A DNA stretch of 64,000 nucleotides from Phycisphaerae bacterium (GTDB taxonomy: Bacteria > Planctomycetota > Phycisphaerae > UBA1845 > UTPLA1), in assembly GCA_019636475.1 (NCBI GenBank), contig JAHBXN010000001.1:558001-622000 (forward strand), written 5' to 3'. Of the stretch, positions 29,501-35,527 are shown piece by piece. Position 1 is the first letter of the stretch, and every line of letters begins with the position of its first letter. Below the pieces are notes generated by a model, which was not told the origin of the DNA, did no database searches, and was given only the letters and a program-made list of their open reading frames with translations. The position numbers and the translations under genes are program-made.

Positions 29501-32053
29501 CACGAACGACGGCGTCGCGAAAATCTGCACGGTGTTGTTGTAGATGTCGGCCGTAACAATCTGCGGAACACTCGATCCCGGCGCCGGCGGAAACATCGAG
29601 TTGATCATCTGGGCCACATCTTCCGGATTCGCACGCTTCAGCTCGATTGTCTGCAGCATCGGCTTGGTTGTGCCCGCCTGCGCATCGAGCTTCAGCACCA
29701 GGTCCTCGACCTGCGGCCACTCCTTGTCGGAGCAATAGACCATCAGTGTCATGGCATCGTCATCAGGAAGCAGCAGCGGCCCGGCCCCGCCCGCCTGGCC
29801 GGAGGCGATCACCTGCTGCATCTGCGCCTGCACCGGTTGACCCGGTTGCCCTGGCTTGGCGGGTTGAACCGGCCTGCCCCGCATGGCCCGATTCGCGCCC
29901 TGCATCTGCATGACGCGAGGCGTCGATCCGCCGTTGACCGACGAGAGCACCTGCGTAACCGTCTGCGCAACATCCGAGGGTGTCGCGAACTCGAGTCGCA
30001 TGATGTGTTCGTGCGGCTCCTCGGGATTCGAAATATCAATCTTCTCAAGCAGCGCCATGACTTCGCGCAAGTCCGACGGGCTGCATGAGATCAGCAGCGT
30101 ATTCGAAGACTGAACCGTAACCTGCGGCGCCATCGACGCGCCACGCGATCCCATCAGACGTTGGAGCGTCATCTGGATCATCTGCATCGCATCATCCGAC
30201 TTCATATGTTGCAACGTGATGATCTCAGTCACCCACTCCGTCGGTACGTCGTACTGGCGCACGAGTTGCTTGGCTCGCGCCCGACCCTCGTCGCCGCCGA
30301 CGATGATGACCGAATTGCTGGACACATCGGGAAAAATGTCCACATCGAGCGCGGCCTTGATCTCCTCCGGCACATAAAGCTGGGTCTTGTTCACGTCCGC
30401 CAGCATCTTCTGGAAGAGCGGTTTCAAGGTCGTGACGATCGTGTTGGCCGACGCGTTCTCGAGCCTGAGCAGTTCCTGCTTCGGCGGCACCCATTCGCCG
30501 ATGTCGATCCGCTTCAGGGTCGTGAGAATCTCATCCACCAGATACTGCGGTCCCCGGACATACAGTTCGTTGTTCGTGATGTCCGGAACAATCGTCAGTG
30601 CCTTCTGCTCCTGCATATTGGCGTCGATCGTCACCGGGCCGCCTGGCCTCGCTCGTGGCGTGGGAGGCGCGATCTGAAACAGTTGATTGAGTATCGTCTG
30701 GACAGTTGCCGCCTTCTGCGCCCGCAGCTTGTAGATCAACTGAGGCTTGTCAAACTCAGTGGGCGGCTTGCCGACGGTCAGCTTCGCGACGGTGGCCTTG
30801 AATTCATAGTGTTCCTTCACCAGACCGGTCAGTTGAATCAGGTCAGGGCCGACGATCTCGGTTCCGTACGTATCGGAGAACATCGAGCGGAACTGCTCGA
30901 TCACCTGAAATGCCGACCATCCCGGCGGCGTGCGATATTTGACAAGGCAGACTTCATAAAGATCCAGATGCGCCGCTTCGAACTCCTCGAACGAGTTGAA
31001 CATCCGATCCGTATCGATCTTGCGAACCAGATCCGGAATGCGCTCGACCGTGAGGTACTTGGGCTTCCGCTGAATCACATAGTTATTCAGCGGATTAAGC
31101 AGCAGCAGTTCGTTCAGCTTGTAATAGGCTTCCTGAAACGTGTAGTCGTCATTGCTGAAATAGGTCAGATTGCCGGCGATCGGCGGATCAGGCTTGTTCA
31201 CGAGCGGGAGGCCGCTGATTCGCGAAAAGTCCTCCAGCACGTCCTGCCACGGCATGTCGAAATACTGGAATCGATACGTCCGTGCCTCCGGCTGCGGATC
31301 CTCGATCTGGAACACGAGCATCTTCGTCTTCGTATTTGTCACAACCGGCGCTGCATCGTCCGATGTCTCGCCAGGGGTCGCGGTCGTGGCACTCGCGGGC
31401 GGAGTGCCGCCGCGCGGACTTGCCGTCGCAGGTGTTCGAGGAGCCCGGGGATCGGGCCGGCCGCCGGTACGGCCCGGCGTCGGCTGGATCGCGGGTGCGC
31501 CCGAGCCGTCGGTCGGCTGATTCATCTGATGCGCATTCCCAGGCTGCGACAGATTCGCCTTCGGAACCGTCGGCATCGCACGGCCGGTAGGTCGGTTCAC
31601 GCGGCCTCCCGCTCGATTGGGATGCGTCGGCTGCGCGCCGTTGACCTGTGTGCTCGGGGGAACCGCCGCAGGCTGAGTAGTCGCCGGAGATCCGGCGGAA
31701 GGCTGACCCAGACCGGCCGGCGTCACAGCAGGCTTGTCCGCAGTCTTTGCCGGCTGTGTCGAAGCCCGCGCCGCCGCCTTCAGCTTTTCAAGATTTGCAT
31801 CGTCTGCGGACTTGTCGGCCGGCTTGTCGTCTGCTGCGCTTTCGGCCGACTCGACCTCGTCCTTGGCTTCCACGCCGGCGGCATCGTCGCTCGCAGGCGT
31901 GGAGTCATCGACTTTCTGCGTCGTCGCCGGCTCATCGCCGACAACAAAGCGAGCCTGCCATGTGAAGACGCAGAACATCGCGAGCATTCCGACGACTGGC
32001 CATGCCGCCGGAAAAACTGCACGTTCGGTCTTTGTCAGTTTCTTCGATTTCAT
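17537..32053 (-). CDS. gspD: Giant type II secretion secretin (GspD family) with about 44 N1-like units
   Basis: The 4838-residue protein forms the outer-membrane channel. Textbook GspD is about 600-700 residues. Order: signal peptide (VVGMLAMFCVFTWQ); disordered Pro/Thr linker (to about 220); an N0/STN-like domain; then by eye about 44 secretin N1-like units of roughly 100 residues, each opening like VFPLKYADV and closing like TNSLIV...LIRQLD. These are broken by two linkers near residues 1300-1390 and 3010-3140. A normal secretin domain (about 4475-4730) follows, with VMIQVMIAEVTIDDRFEMG, VKDGETVVIGGLI and VPLLGDLPLIGAAFR, then a short tail. The start at 32053 has GGAG upstream; the frame is open to 32182 without support. 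There is no frameshift across 14.5 kb. It is the last large gene of the gsp operon. Confidence 0.95.
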   Translation of the reverse strand: MKSKKLTKTERAVFPAAWPVVGMLAMFCVFTWQARFVVGDEPATTQKVDDSTPASDDAAGVEAKDEVESAESAADDKPADKSADDANLEKLKAAARASTQPAKTADKPAVTPAGLGQPSAGSPATTQPAAVPPSTQVNGAQPTHPNRAGGRVNRPTGRAMPTVPKANLSQPGNAHQMNQPTDGSGAPAIQPTPGRTGGRPDPRAPRTPATASPRGGTPPASATTATPGETSDDAAPVVTNTKTKMLVFQIEDPQPEARTYRFQYFDMPWQDVLEDFSRISGLPLVNKPDPPIAGNLTYFSNDDYTFQEAYYKLNELLLLNPLNNYVIQRKPKYLTVERIPDLVRKIDTDRMFNSFEEFEAAHLDLYEVCLVKYRTPPGWSAFQVIEQFRSMFSDTYGTEIVGPDLIQLTGLVKEHYEFKATVAKLTVGKPPTEFDKPQLIYKLRAQKAATVQTILNQLFQIAPPTPRARPGGPVTIDANMQEQKALTIVPDITNNELYVRGPQYLVDEILTTLKRIDIGEWVPPKQELLRLENASANTIVTTLKPLFQKMLADVNKTQLYVPEEIKAALDVDIFPDVSSNSVIIVGGDEGRARAKQLVRQYDVPTEWVTEIITLQHMKSDDAMQMIQMTLQRLMGSRGASMAPQVTVQSSNTLLISCSPSDLREVMALLEKIDISNPEEPHEHIMRLEFATPSDVAQTVTQVLSSVNGGSTPRVMQMQGANRAMRGRPVQPAKPGQPGQPVQAQMQQVIASGQAGGAGPLLLPDDDAMTLMVYCSDKEWPQVEDLVLKLDAQAGTTKPMLQTIELKRANPEDVAQMINSMFPPAPGSSVPQIVTADIYNNTVQIFATPSFVEQVVPLIETLDINATAELTIIKLDHCKADVIAPILAQGIPGAQAITTARANVPTPGAPQQRPQPVQRPGMVNQRGDTSVRIVAEPVTNSLLVTAPPKELEQIQKLVAEMEKVAEDQYGPDEQVIVTLEHRPAEEISTTLTTLLGSGPTARAGVPGMPAGQAVAGEFNPNAKELKVVSNGDRLILKGPRTRVAEALMIIQRIDVPDQSPVTRVYAVNDAESDEQKLRALLAGRVAAGGTSRPAPGRQAPGRPVPGGQPGQAIQQISIPTQTSTDIVIYADLDKNSLLIRALPKDFVAIEELLTVVLSDPPTTTIVGKEGRDSDEFFVIRLKYKSAWDLSFTLDDFINTNERSKVEFLEGPTKRDLIVRNYKPGQEEKIREVATMFDVPEGGVRKDYRVLSSDKVTSSRLETILKLRDGQTASGIPIEFIRSGREGRVQVIDIHEGQEPDEVETQPSAPGGSKPGSETGANSSGTGTDKNTPVGFAPASSIPGSLPALLLKAQAAAAVAQTQPSDEGEGKSLRFAGTRNVQNPSEPHHDKVSIIQDPDTGEYIIVGPEDEIEAIISEIEGDEDESPTVIRVFPLKYADVNTAAQLLNQVFNQQAAPQPQQQQGRRGQQAGPQQPQPGQMQIDPKTGQPIPVQPQMPQAAVVQQPGLRRGSSGGSLLKVVPEERTKSLFVIAKLSDIPLIVEVLRKIDVRVLDSKNIRFFRLKNLEAEQVVERLRDILGLEQPMTAARGRGGRPGQQMPQQGGGAEGEQQIVGLPGQTGAATVAADKIKLTAETQTNTVIAQAPPDTLDLIEGLIEELETLTNTTQWDMERFELIHARATDIAEIVDDLARELLPGGGAAAAQMQQQGFPGGGRGARRAGVNRVLVQADSRTNSVIVAGQAKDREVVGKIIKDLDIDAGDNTVRQFTVKATPSDMVQSLKDLFVTSRGGGPGRGGPTTDIIITSNDATKTILVKAPAPQMAEIQKQIESMDAKIENAQALRTIKLAVANAETIATKLTEVFAAQQGRGRAQNDVSFKGVKSNGTLYVRCPDDMFDQIKSIAESMDTAPTDVQVKRFPLKNAAAQDVHQRIQTLMATAVTSRSDLNLDLIGLTPDPRTNSLVLVGGPTSIMLLQSMLGEVDVPPETPLQRTSVSYKLPTGQDVNQVAQNINAMFQGVTPQSSGVEAPRVTANVAASMVIVDANADQHKKIKEALIEPILANVGAEPASYNVPLRFARADELRPIIEESMNKWRQARGNKPQDAFYVTADPNSNMLLVNCAPHVKEEFDRKLAEMDTDRIAIQGDRKPKAYVVRYANPQAVQQAISTNFPSRPGMASRDQVTVSLDMNTNTVIVQANDVNQDKVGELVQMMDTEGAEGTAKRDYVYQVKNAQASQLANTLMTQVRATMPNVLGRFPVNVTGDDGSNTLLINATEANFEKVSGWITQLDVPPQDRITRAFKVKYVAPWTMANIINQQYGTATRNPNERVTAAFEDGTLSIVVTANGKNMDQVARLIEETDKPGQTKETRYYQIKEARADDLQRALDASLRGRMPVQRSGQYPYNITADLASNMLVATAESQLFDEIEELIAKLDIKPAGTDDVLRKNIKLTFADPWAVANSIRQSFTTPNRNPSPRDVVQVAENWTTNSVFVTASTANMAKIETMIAEMDKAEDTRVQRVIEVTNANPNDVAQAVQAVFQDMYRNRRQQTPPTIKAIPGTTKIIAFANTEEYEQIKSLVEKVDIEGGRIVHTVTMPEQVPARGVSENINQLFGARGGQSGDGPKAQYHEPTNTVLISATDAEFDKIKKQVIEPLSKSPGTKVLNFYKIPLKFAVADDVAQTLQQFFDKKSGVSQNRNLPPWMRSQSTSEAQDNQVTVMAEAGSNTLLIFATETTKNLIDELIRDIDVDRITDQTIEMVALQYQDAKEVLEVMTEVLKVQKRTASGEEDRFIPWWMEGRQEKKQDEAVLAGGMRLKAIESSNSVIVSGKRASVADAVAKIKELDVPTTGDTPVTYTVTNGTATDKAEVLKKLFVEGRDTSRSSASVQKLTIVADEGANQILVKGKTSEVNAVIDMAKHLDSSMESSSTGVQIVNVPIGQNVEVLARDIQDHLNEMERNKAQRMQGYKADLVTITANTKANVLMVSASKANMEEIRRMIDTIVAKGPQGGVVRTVVPISTKLSQQKVQELIRQMQEGNSGTGSRQGGGRRGPRGDAEWTNNRRYERALDGDSTAPASKDRGRKSTIVASSMPLLLMQVAFSTAVAQTTPSKSDDADKSNADKPRVSTIRPRETATTQPATKGEEARKNLPVTTKGLSVPEAIRASANQPERPVGSRHATGEPSNAARQPAEHSMTANELFASTTQPGDFANWSDEAKSALQLTGADVTVSEAGPGMIYIEGVQSDVETIEKLIRILEASVPERRIEYFRLKNASASDLAQTLVSVFQKLEVQGQGQAQPQDKVDIIPDSRTNGLYVAASEDKMLLAAQLIRDADIPVDISKRVKAFVFKNRRVSESGEVLKKLIDSYLKQRGLAPSLISVEIDPQTNTAFVAAGESDLEVVSGFVELLDAELPEEADEKGKAGGQGRADIMVVPLRVAKADTLATLLSGLLQRAATGDTPMKDFIRRLRLLDENGNPLATVDLNRPIFVFGDPDSNALLIASTMENCLIMKQVALAFDKEPSKSEVASKVFTLQYADAGEIATRFSEMLSEAENLTKRPGLSETKGVPEGESGSLVYKAVVKADPRTNQVIIVGRPEAVEVFDGLIRQLDVQGRGVMPFEIIRLEFASATALAGALTEMLDKRKDTIPGANEAVTKSETVIITPDARSQSLIIAAKLERMEELKNLIRQLDVKASALVENIRTITLRKSNANDLAEKLKNLWTQTRDQREGGQSGGLGFEIPAIVADERSNSLIVSASLSDFESIKGVVDKIENLELNPMANIYIVRMKYNSASQLSGALSNLFQARAEMSSVSGQVRPEDKVSIEVDETTNSLIVASSRTNYDVLMEKVKELDVEVGVMGQIEFFRCDNVSAGAVKEVVDQLFQGKLFKPGSGGTGQGAEAREKVTTVIDDRANVLVVTASPENMAVIREIHSRMNSVTKPWDVAVMELIQLQHGDCVQVAAQVEDYFDKLKEVRDTGGSTGASSTARWTVKVIADEKRNRVLVGGSKDGIDRAVELIKKLDVPPGESSQVIHVYKTNEAPASKVGEMIKNIFQERNQPRQGATGTSVPDIKVTVEANDTARTIVVNASKLDHVLIADLIKQLDRPSALIDMVKVFPLLRARASKVKEILDEVYQSAQSGGGSAAQAVAVVADERTNAIVVAAPPGELSNVETIIGRLDQADITGLVEVGIFPCDNEDAEKMAEILNQIMMAQGAQGGGSSAENDNLRPAGSRPIAYRDRTTPGEERLLQTMRENVQITFNVRSNSVIAVAPPETLKLIKELIRKLDGIQKREVLVKVFLLRHADATKIVQILETMFAQDESASQQAEFQQGREMNVEGGISGTSGVPTALSQGGESRKGTFGRPKTTFVADERTNAIIAAGWPEDINVVADILDQLDSIDVRNRDSFVYTALNMKAVDMQTALDQYFQKEKSVLDSVGDAVSPQQRMERDVSVIAHEESNQLIISTSPRMKSSVLSIVESLDTPPAQVMIQVMIAEVTIDDRFEMGLEFALQELRFSETAVPGGNGILQSSHFDVVGGTDLGAAGSGLGGFSFTITGEDFNFLVRALQSDSRLEVIQRPMIMCQDNQVANITVGQSVPIPQATGQNTGGTVQTNVVYQDVGVILKVEPNINPDGWVYLKVAPEISDIADSSIQVGPGVFAPIFTNRKAETFVAVKDGETVVIGGLITTSESESESKVPLLGDLPLIGAAFRTTVRVKRKTELLLALTPRIVRTVEDGYRMSIEERDKSGIITDEMKASPLFEKLRLTPQSEDEISSIEEFPVDENYTPPNGGKPTQPPSDKSVPPEKKYGPQVPKYGPMVPSDPEDEEVVARRNARSATVGSR
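18630..31030 (-). repeat. Array of about 44 diverged secretin N1-like protein repeats within gspD
   Basis: Units recur every 90-120 codons. Each has an opening strand and helix (for example RFFRLKNLEAEQVVERL or KVFTLQYADAGEIATRF), a variable low-complexity loop, a strand with D-x-R/T-T/S-N (ADERTNAIIAA, PDSRTNGLYVAA) and a closing helix ending in LD or MD. I counted about ten units before the first linker, nineteen between the linkers, and fourteen or fifteen before the channel domain. I noticed no long exact DNA repeats, so the duplications appear old. Counts are by eye and may be off by a few. Confidence 0.85.
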
Positions 32054-32142
32054 CACTACGTCTCCACGCAAAGCCGCCGCACAGCCGAATGGACCGTGCG
32101 AGGGCGCGTCTCCATCATTCGATTCCGCCCCAAGTCTTACAC

Positions 32143-33699
32143 TTATTGCGCCGCAGCCGACGCGCTTCGCGTCCGCGACCACGCATCGATCGCATCTGCA
32201 AGACCTTCTTCACTCTCCACATTGAGCCAGACCCGCTTGCCGAAAGTCTTGCCAAGCGGATACAGGTAGTAGTTTCCGGTCGCCGGCATATACACCACGC
32301 CGCCCAGCGGATGAACCGCGCGCAGCGTGCCGCCATCCACAGCGCCCTCGTCGGCCAAAGTAATCACGCGCCGACCCGTTCCGCCCACCACGATCATTTC
32401 CTGAACGTCACGATAGGTCCAAAGACCCGCGACTTTGTACTGATCATCCGGCGGGGCATCCTCGGGCGGCGGTTGGTTCGTATCGACATAGACCGGTTCT
32501 TCCGGCTCCGGTGGAATCGTCAGCGTCTGCTTGGTGTCAGAAGGCATGTACGTTCCACCCGGTGCAGGCTTGCGGGATCGATACGTCGCACTCACCTGAA
32601 TCTGCTTCGCCCGCCATTCGCCAATGTCGATCGTCTGATTCGCCTCGATCAGCATGGTGGGTGGCCGAAGTTGCTTGTCGTCTTCCGTTGTAACCACGAT
32701 ATTCAGCAGAACCTCTTCAGCGTTGGTATTCTGTACGGCGAGATTCACGATCTTCGGCGGTTCAGGCGGCGTTCGAGACGCCACCTTGTAGGCCCACGGA
32801 CCGGCCGTTTTGAATTCGTGACGAATCGGACCCTCCGAATGGCCGTCGGCGTACGCGATGGTCAGTTCCACCACATCGCCCTTGCCTTCGACCTGCACCT
32901 GACTGTTACCGCCGACACCCTTCTGAAATTGCGTTTCTTCCTTGCCATCGAAGGAAAATACGCCCTTGATTCCGACCATTTTTCGGTCCTGGTTGTCCAG
33001 AAGAACGACGTTGGTCGGCGCGGGAACAAACTCGCGGAACAGATTCCGTGTGTCGAAAATCGCGTAGTACCAATCGGGCGCGACATCCTGCCGGACCGAC
33101 GCGAGCGGCTCGGCCGGATCAGTCGGAATTGTCCGGGGCGCTTCCGCGAACGTGATGTCTTTGATTCGCTCCGGCAGCACCGGCGTCTCAACCGTCACGT
33201 CGAGTTTCACATTGTTCCGGCCGTATCGCGGCCCGAGCGGCGTGAGCGCCAGATTCGTAATCTGGCACAGAAACGGGGCGCGATAGATATCGCGAACAAA
33301 TGCCATGACTTTGACATAATCACCAATCAGCGTCACGCTCGCGGCCGGCGACTTGATTTGAGTCTTCACCCCGATGCGGATGCCCATCGCGGTCTTCACG
33401 TTCGGAGAATCGAACCCATGACGAAGGGCGATTCGCTTCAATTCAAGTTGCAGCATGTCCTTCGCGAGCGTTTCGTTGAATGAAAATGTCCGCGCCGCAT
33501 CCGCAAGCCAGACTTTCTCCACGCGGTGTTTTTCATCTTCGAGCCGCTTCAGTTTGTTGTAACGCTCGCTGTAGCTCTCGCGCAGCTGGTGCGCCTTTTT
33601 GATCTCGCCGATGAAAAGCCAGTTGATCATCGACCAGACGCCCAGCACGCCGAGGAATACGCCGAAAATCGCGGCCAGTCGTTTCTCACGAGGGTTCAT
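32143..33699 (-). CDS. gspM: GspM/PilO-like assembly-platform protein with PilP/GspC-like C-terminal part
   Basis: The 518-residue protein has one N-terminal membrane helix (LAAIFGVFLGVLGVWSMINW), a coiled coil (IKKAHQLRESYSERYNKLKRL), a PilO/GspM-type ferredoxin-like domain (DYVKVMAFVRDIYRAPFLCQ, then ITNLALTPLG) and a second region starting near YAIFDTRNLFREFVPAP. That last motif resembles the homology region where GspC or PilP proteins begin (NLFR), followed by VVLLDNQDRKMVGIKGVF. No separate gspC is in the operon, so this protein may fill both roles (inference). Its start overlaps the gspL stop as ATGA. It ends 90 bp before gspD. Confidence 0.8.
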   Translation of the reverse strand: MNPREKRLAAIFGVFLGVLGVWSMINWLFIGEIKKAHQLRESYSERYNKLKRLEDEKHRVEKVWLADAARTFSFNETLAKDMLQLELKRIALRHGFDSPNVKTAMGIRIGVKTQIKSPAASVTLIGDYVKVMAFVRDIYRAPFLCQITNLALTPLGPRYGRNNVKLDVTVETPVLPERIKDITFAEAPRTIPTDPAEPLASVRQDVAPDWYYAIFDTRNLFREFVPAPTNVVLLDNQDRKMVGIKGVFSFDGKEETQFQKGVGGNSQVQVEGKGDVVELTIAYADGHSEGPIRHEFKTAGPWAYKVASRTPPEPPKIVNLAVQNTNAEEVLLNIVVTTEDDKQLRPPTMLIEANQTIDIGEWRAKQIQVSATYRSRKPAPGGTYMPSDTKQTLTIPPEPEEPVYVDTNQPPPEDAPPDDQYKVAGLWTYRDVQEMIVVGGTGRRVITLADEGAVDGGTLRAVHPLGGVVYMPATGNYYLYPLGKTFGKRVWLNVESEEGLADAIDAWSRTRSASAAAQ

Positions 33700-35474
33700 C
33701 GGACACCCCCTTGATGGCCGATCGATCGACCATTCGACACCGGGGAAGCCGCTGGGGACGCGGCGTGCGCGTCGGTTGCCGATCGAACGTCCAGGCGCGC
33801 CGGCGAAGGCTCCCCACCTCGATTCTCGTTCGAGTTGTCGCCGGAAGGCGCCGCGTTGGAATCCGGTTCCGCTTCAATCGCCGCATCCGCGTCGTCCGTA
33901 TCCACGTCGTCCCAGTTGCGCGGCTCGCGCGGAGGCAGTTCGGCTCGAACGCTCGTGTCGAATCGATAGATTTCCGAGAGATCCTTCAGGCCGCGGGGCG
34001 TTTCCGACCCGGGCTCGACCGACTTGAATCCAAGCGACCGCAGGGATTCGCTGATCGCATTAACCGTTCCTGATTCTGCCACGCGGAGCTTCATGGCCAG
34101 CTTCGCGATTCGCCCCCCCGTGCGACCGGCGCTGCGCATATCCAAATCAAGGCGATCCACACACGCCAGTTGATCCGAAGGAAACACACGCGACAGTTCA
34201 GCGACCACGTCCGGCCAGTACTGCTCCGAAGCCTTCCATTCCTGAAGCGCGTTGGCCTGCGCTATGAATTCCAGATACGGTTTCTCGATGCTCTGCTTGC
34301 GCTCGACGCTCCTTCGAACCGACTCGGCGCTCGCACGCGCCGGAAGCACAAAGCGAATATGTGCCCAGATGCCGGCGCCGATGACCAGAATCGCCGCACC
34401 AATCGCGACCGGCGCCTTCTTCAGGCGCTTCGTTCGCTTGCTGACGGGCTTCTTCGGTCGCAGAAAATCAAATGCCTCCAGCGCCGGCCGATCCTCGCTC
34501 ACGGCCATGCCGATCACCGACGAGAATCCGCGCAGCTCCTTCGCACGCTGCGGCGACAAGTCGAGCAGGCGATCCGGCGAGAACAGTTGCGCCTTCGCGG
34601 CAAATCGTGCGGCCAGGGATTGAGCCAGCTCTGCCTCCAGCCCGGTCGAGCCGCAGACCACGATCTGATCAACGCTCGTGTGCGGCGCCGTCGCGCGGTG
34701 AGCCTCGTAGGAGCGGATGACATCAACCAGCAGCTTGCCGACGGCTTCCGTCGTCAGTTCGTCCTGTTCCGCATCCAGCAGAGGCAGCGCCGTGATGCGG
34801 CTATCCTTCACACGGTCCGCGCCGACCGCGTCAATCCGAGGCAATGTCAACTGCGCGGCACGACAAAATGCCAGAGTCCCTCGATCGATCACATCGATCT
34901 CAGTGTGCGTCGGACCGACATCCACAACCAGCACCGAGTGCGCCGCCAGTTCCGGCAGGCCGCCCATCACCGCGCGCAGGTTCGCGAACGGCCGCAGACC
35001 CAGTCGCTCGATGGTCAGTCCCGCTTCACGCGCGACCCGCTGATAGAATTCAAGGTCTTCATTGCGAATCGCCGCGACCAGCGGCTGACAGGCCTGTTTC
35101 GGATCATGCCCCAGCGCGAAGGCGAAATCGATGGTCGCCTGCTCCGCGGCAAACGGCAGTTCCTTCACGATCTGAAACTGAATCGAAGCCGGCAGGTCAT
35201 CCGCGGGCATCGGCGGCAGGTCCAGCCGGTTAAGTACGACCTGGTTGCGCGGGATCGACATGAGGGCGTGCTTCGCGGACAGGCCGGACTGCTTCATCGC
35301 CTCCCGAATGAATGCTCCGAGCAACTCCGCATTGTCAACCGCCAGATCCGGCGGAATCGGAACCGAGACCGCCTTCACCAGATCAAGACGATCGCCCCTG
35401 ACGCGAACCATCGCCATCCGAAGATCGCGGGCGTCCCAGTCAACCGCCAGAAGTTTTTTCCCTGTCAGTGCCAT
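33696..35474 (-). CDS. gspL: GspL-like assembly-platform protein (PilM-PilN type fusion)
   Basis: The 592-residue protein has an actin-like cytoplasmic domain of the PilM/GspL kind: LLAVDWDARDLRMAMVRV, LMSIPRNQVVLNRLDLPPM, FQIVKELPFAAEQATIDFA, VLVVDVGPTHTEIDVID and QIVVCGSTGLEAELA. A single membrane helix follows (APVAIGAAILVIGAGIWAHI, about 345-365), then a PilN-like periplasmic domain with a disordered acidic tail. GspL links the ATPase to the inner-membrane platform. It sits between gspK and gspM. Confidence 0.88.
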   Translation of the reverse strand: MALTGKKLLAVDWDARDLRMAMVRVRGDRLDLVKAVSVPIPPDLAVDNAELLGAFIREAMKQSGLSAKHALMSIPRNQVVLNRLDLPPMPADDLPASIQFQIVKELPFAAEQATIDFAFALGHDPKQACQPLVAAIRNEDLEFYQRVAREAGLTIERLGLRPFANLRAVMGGLPELAAHSVLVVDVGPTHTEIDVIDRGTLAFCRAAQLTLPRIDAVGADRVKDSRITALPLLDAEQDELTTEAVGKLLVDVIRSYEAHRATAPHTSVDQIVVCGSTGLEAELAQSLAARFAAKAQLFSPDRLLDLSPQRAKELRGFSSVIGMAVSEDRPALEAFDFLRPKKPVSKRTKRLKKAPVAIGAAILVIGAGIWAHIRFVLPARASAESVRRSVERKQSIEKPYLEFIAQANALQEWKASEQYWPDVVAELSRVFPSDQLACVDRLDLDMRSAGRTGGRIAKLAMKLRVAESGTVNAISESLRSLGFKSVEPGSETPRGLKDLSEIYRFDTSVRAELPPREPRNWDDVDTDDADAAIEAEPDSNAAPSGDNSNENRGGEPSPARLDVRSATDAHAASPAASPVSNGRSIGHQGGVR

Positions 35475-35527
35475 CAGTTCGGCTCAGCCCCCTTCAATTC
35501 GCCGGTCCGCCTCTCGCGGCTCGATCC

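Noticed and set aside
30161-32269. Long plus-strand open frames opposite gspD (702 codons here; also 19973-21592 and 26279-27529)
   Set aside because: They are mirror frames of a GC-rich coding gene. Their translations are Arg/His/Leu/Asp-rich without any family motif, while the minus strand encodes clear secretin units.
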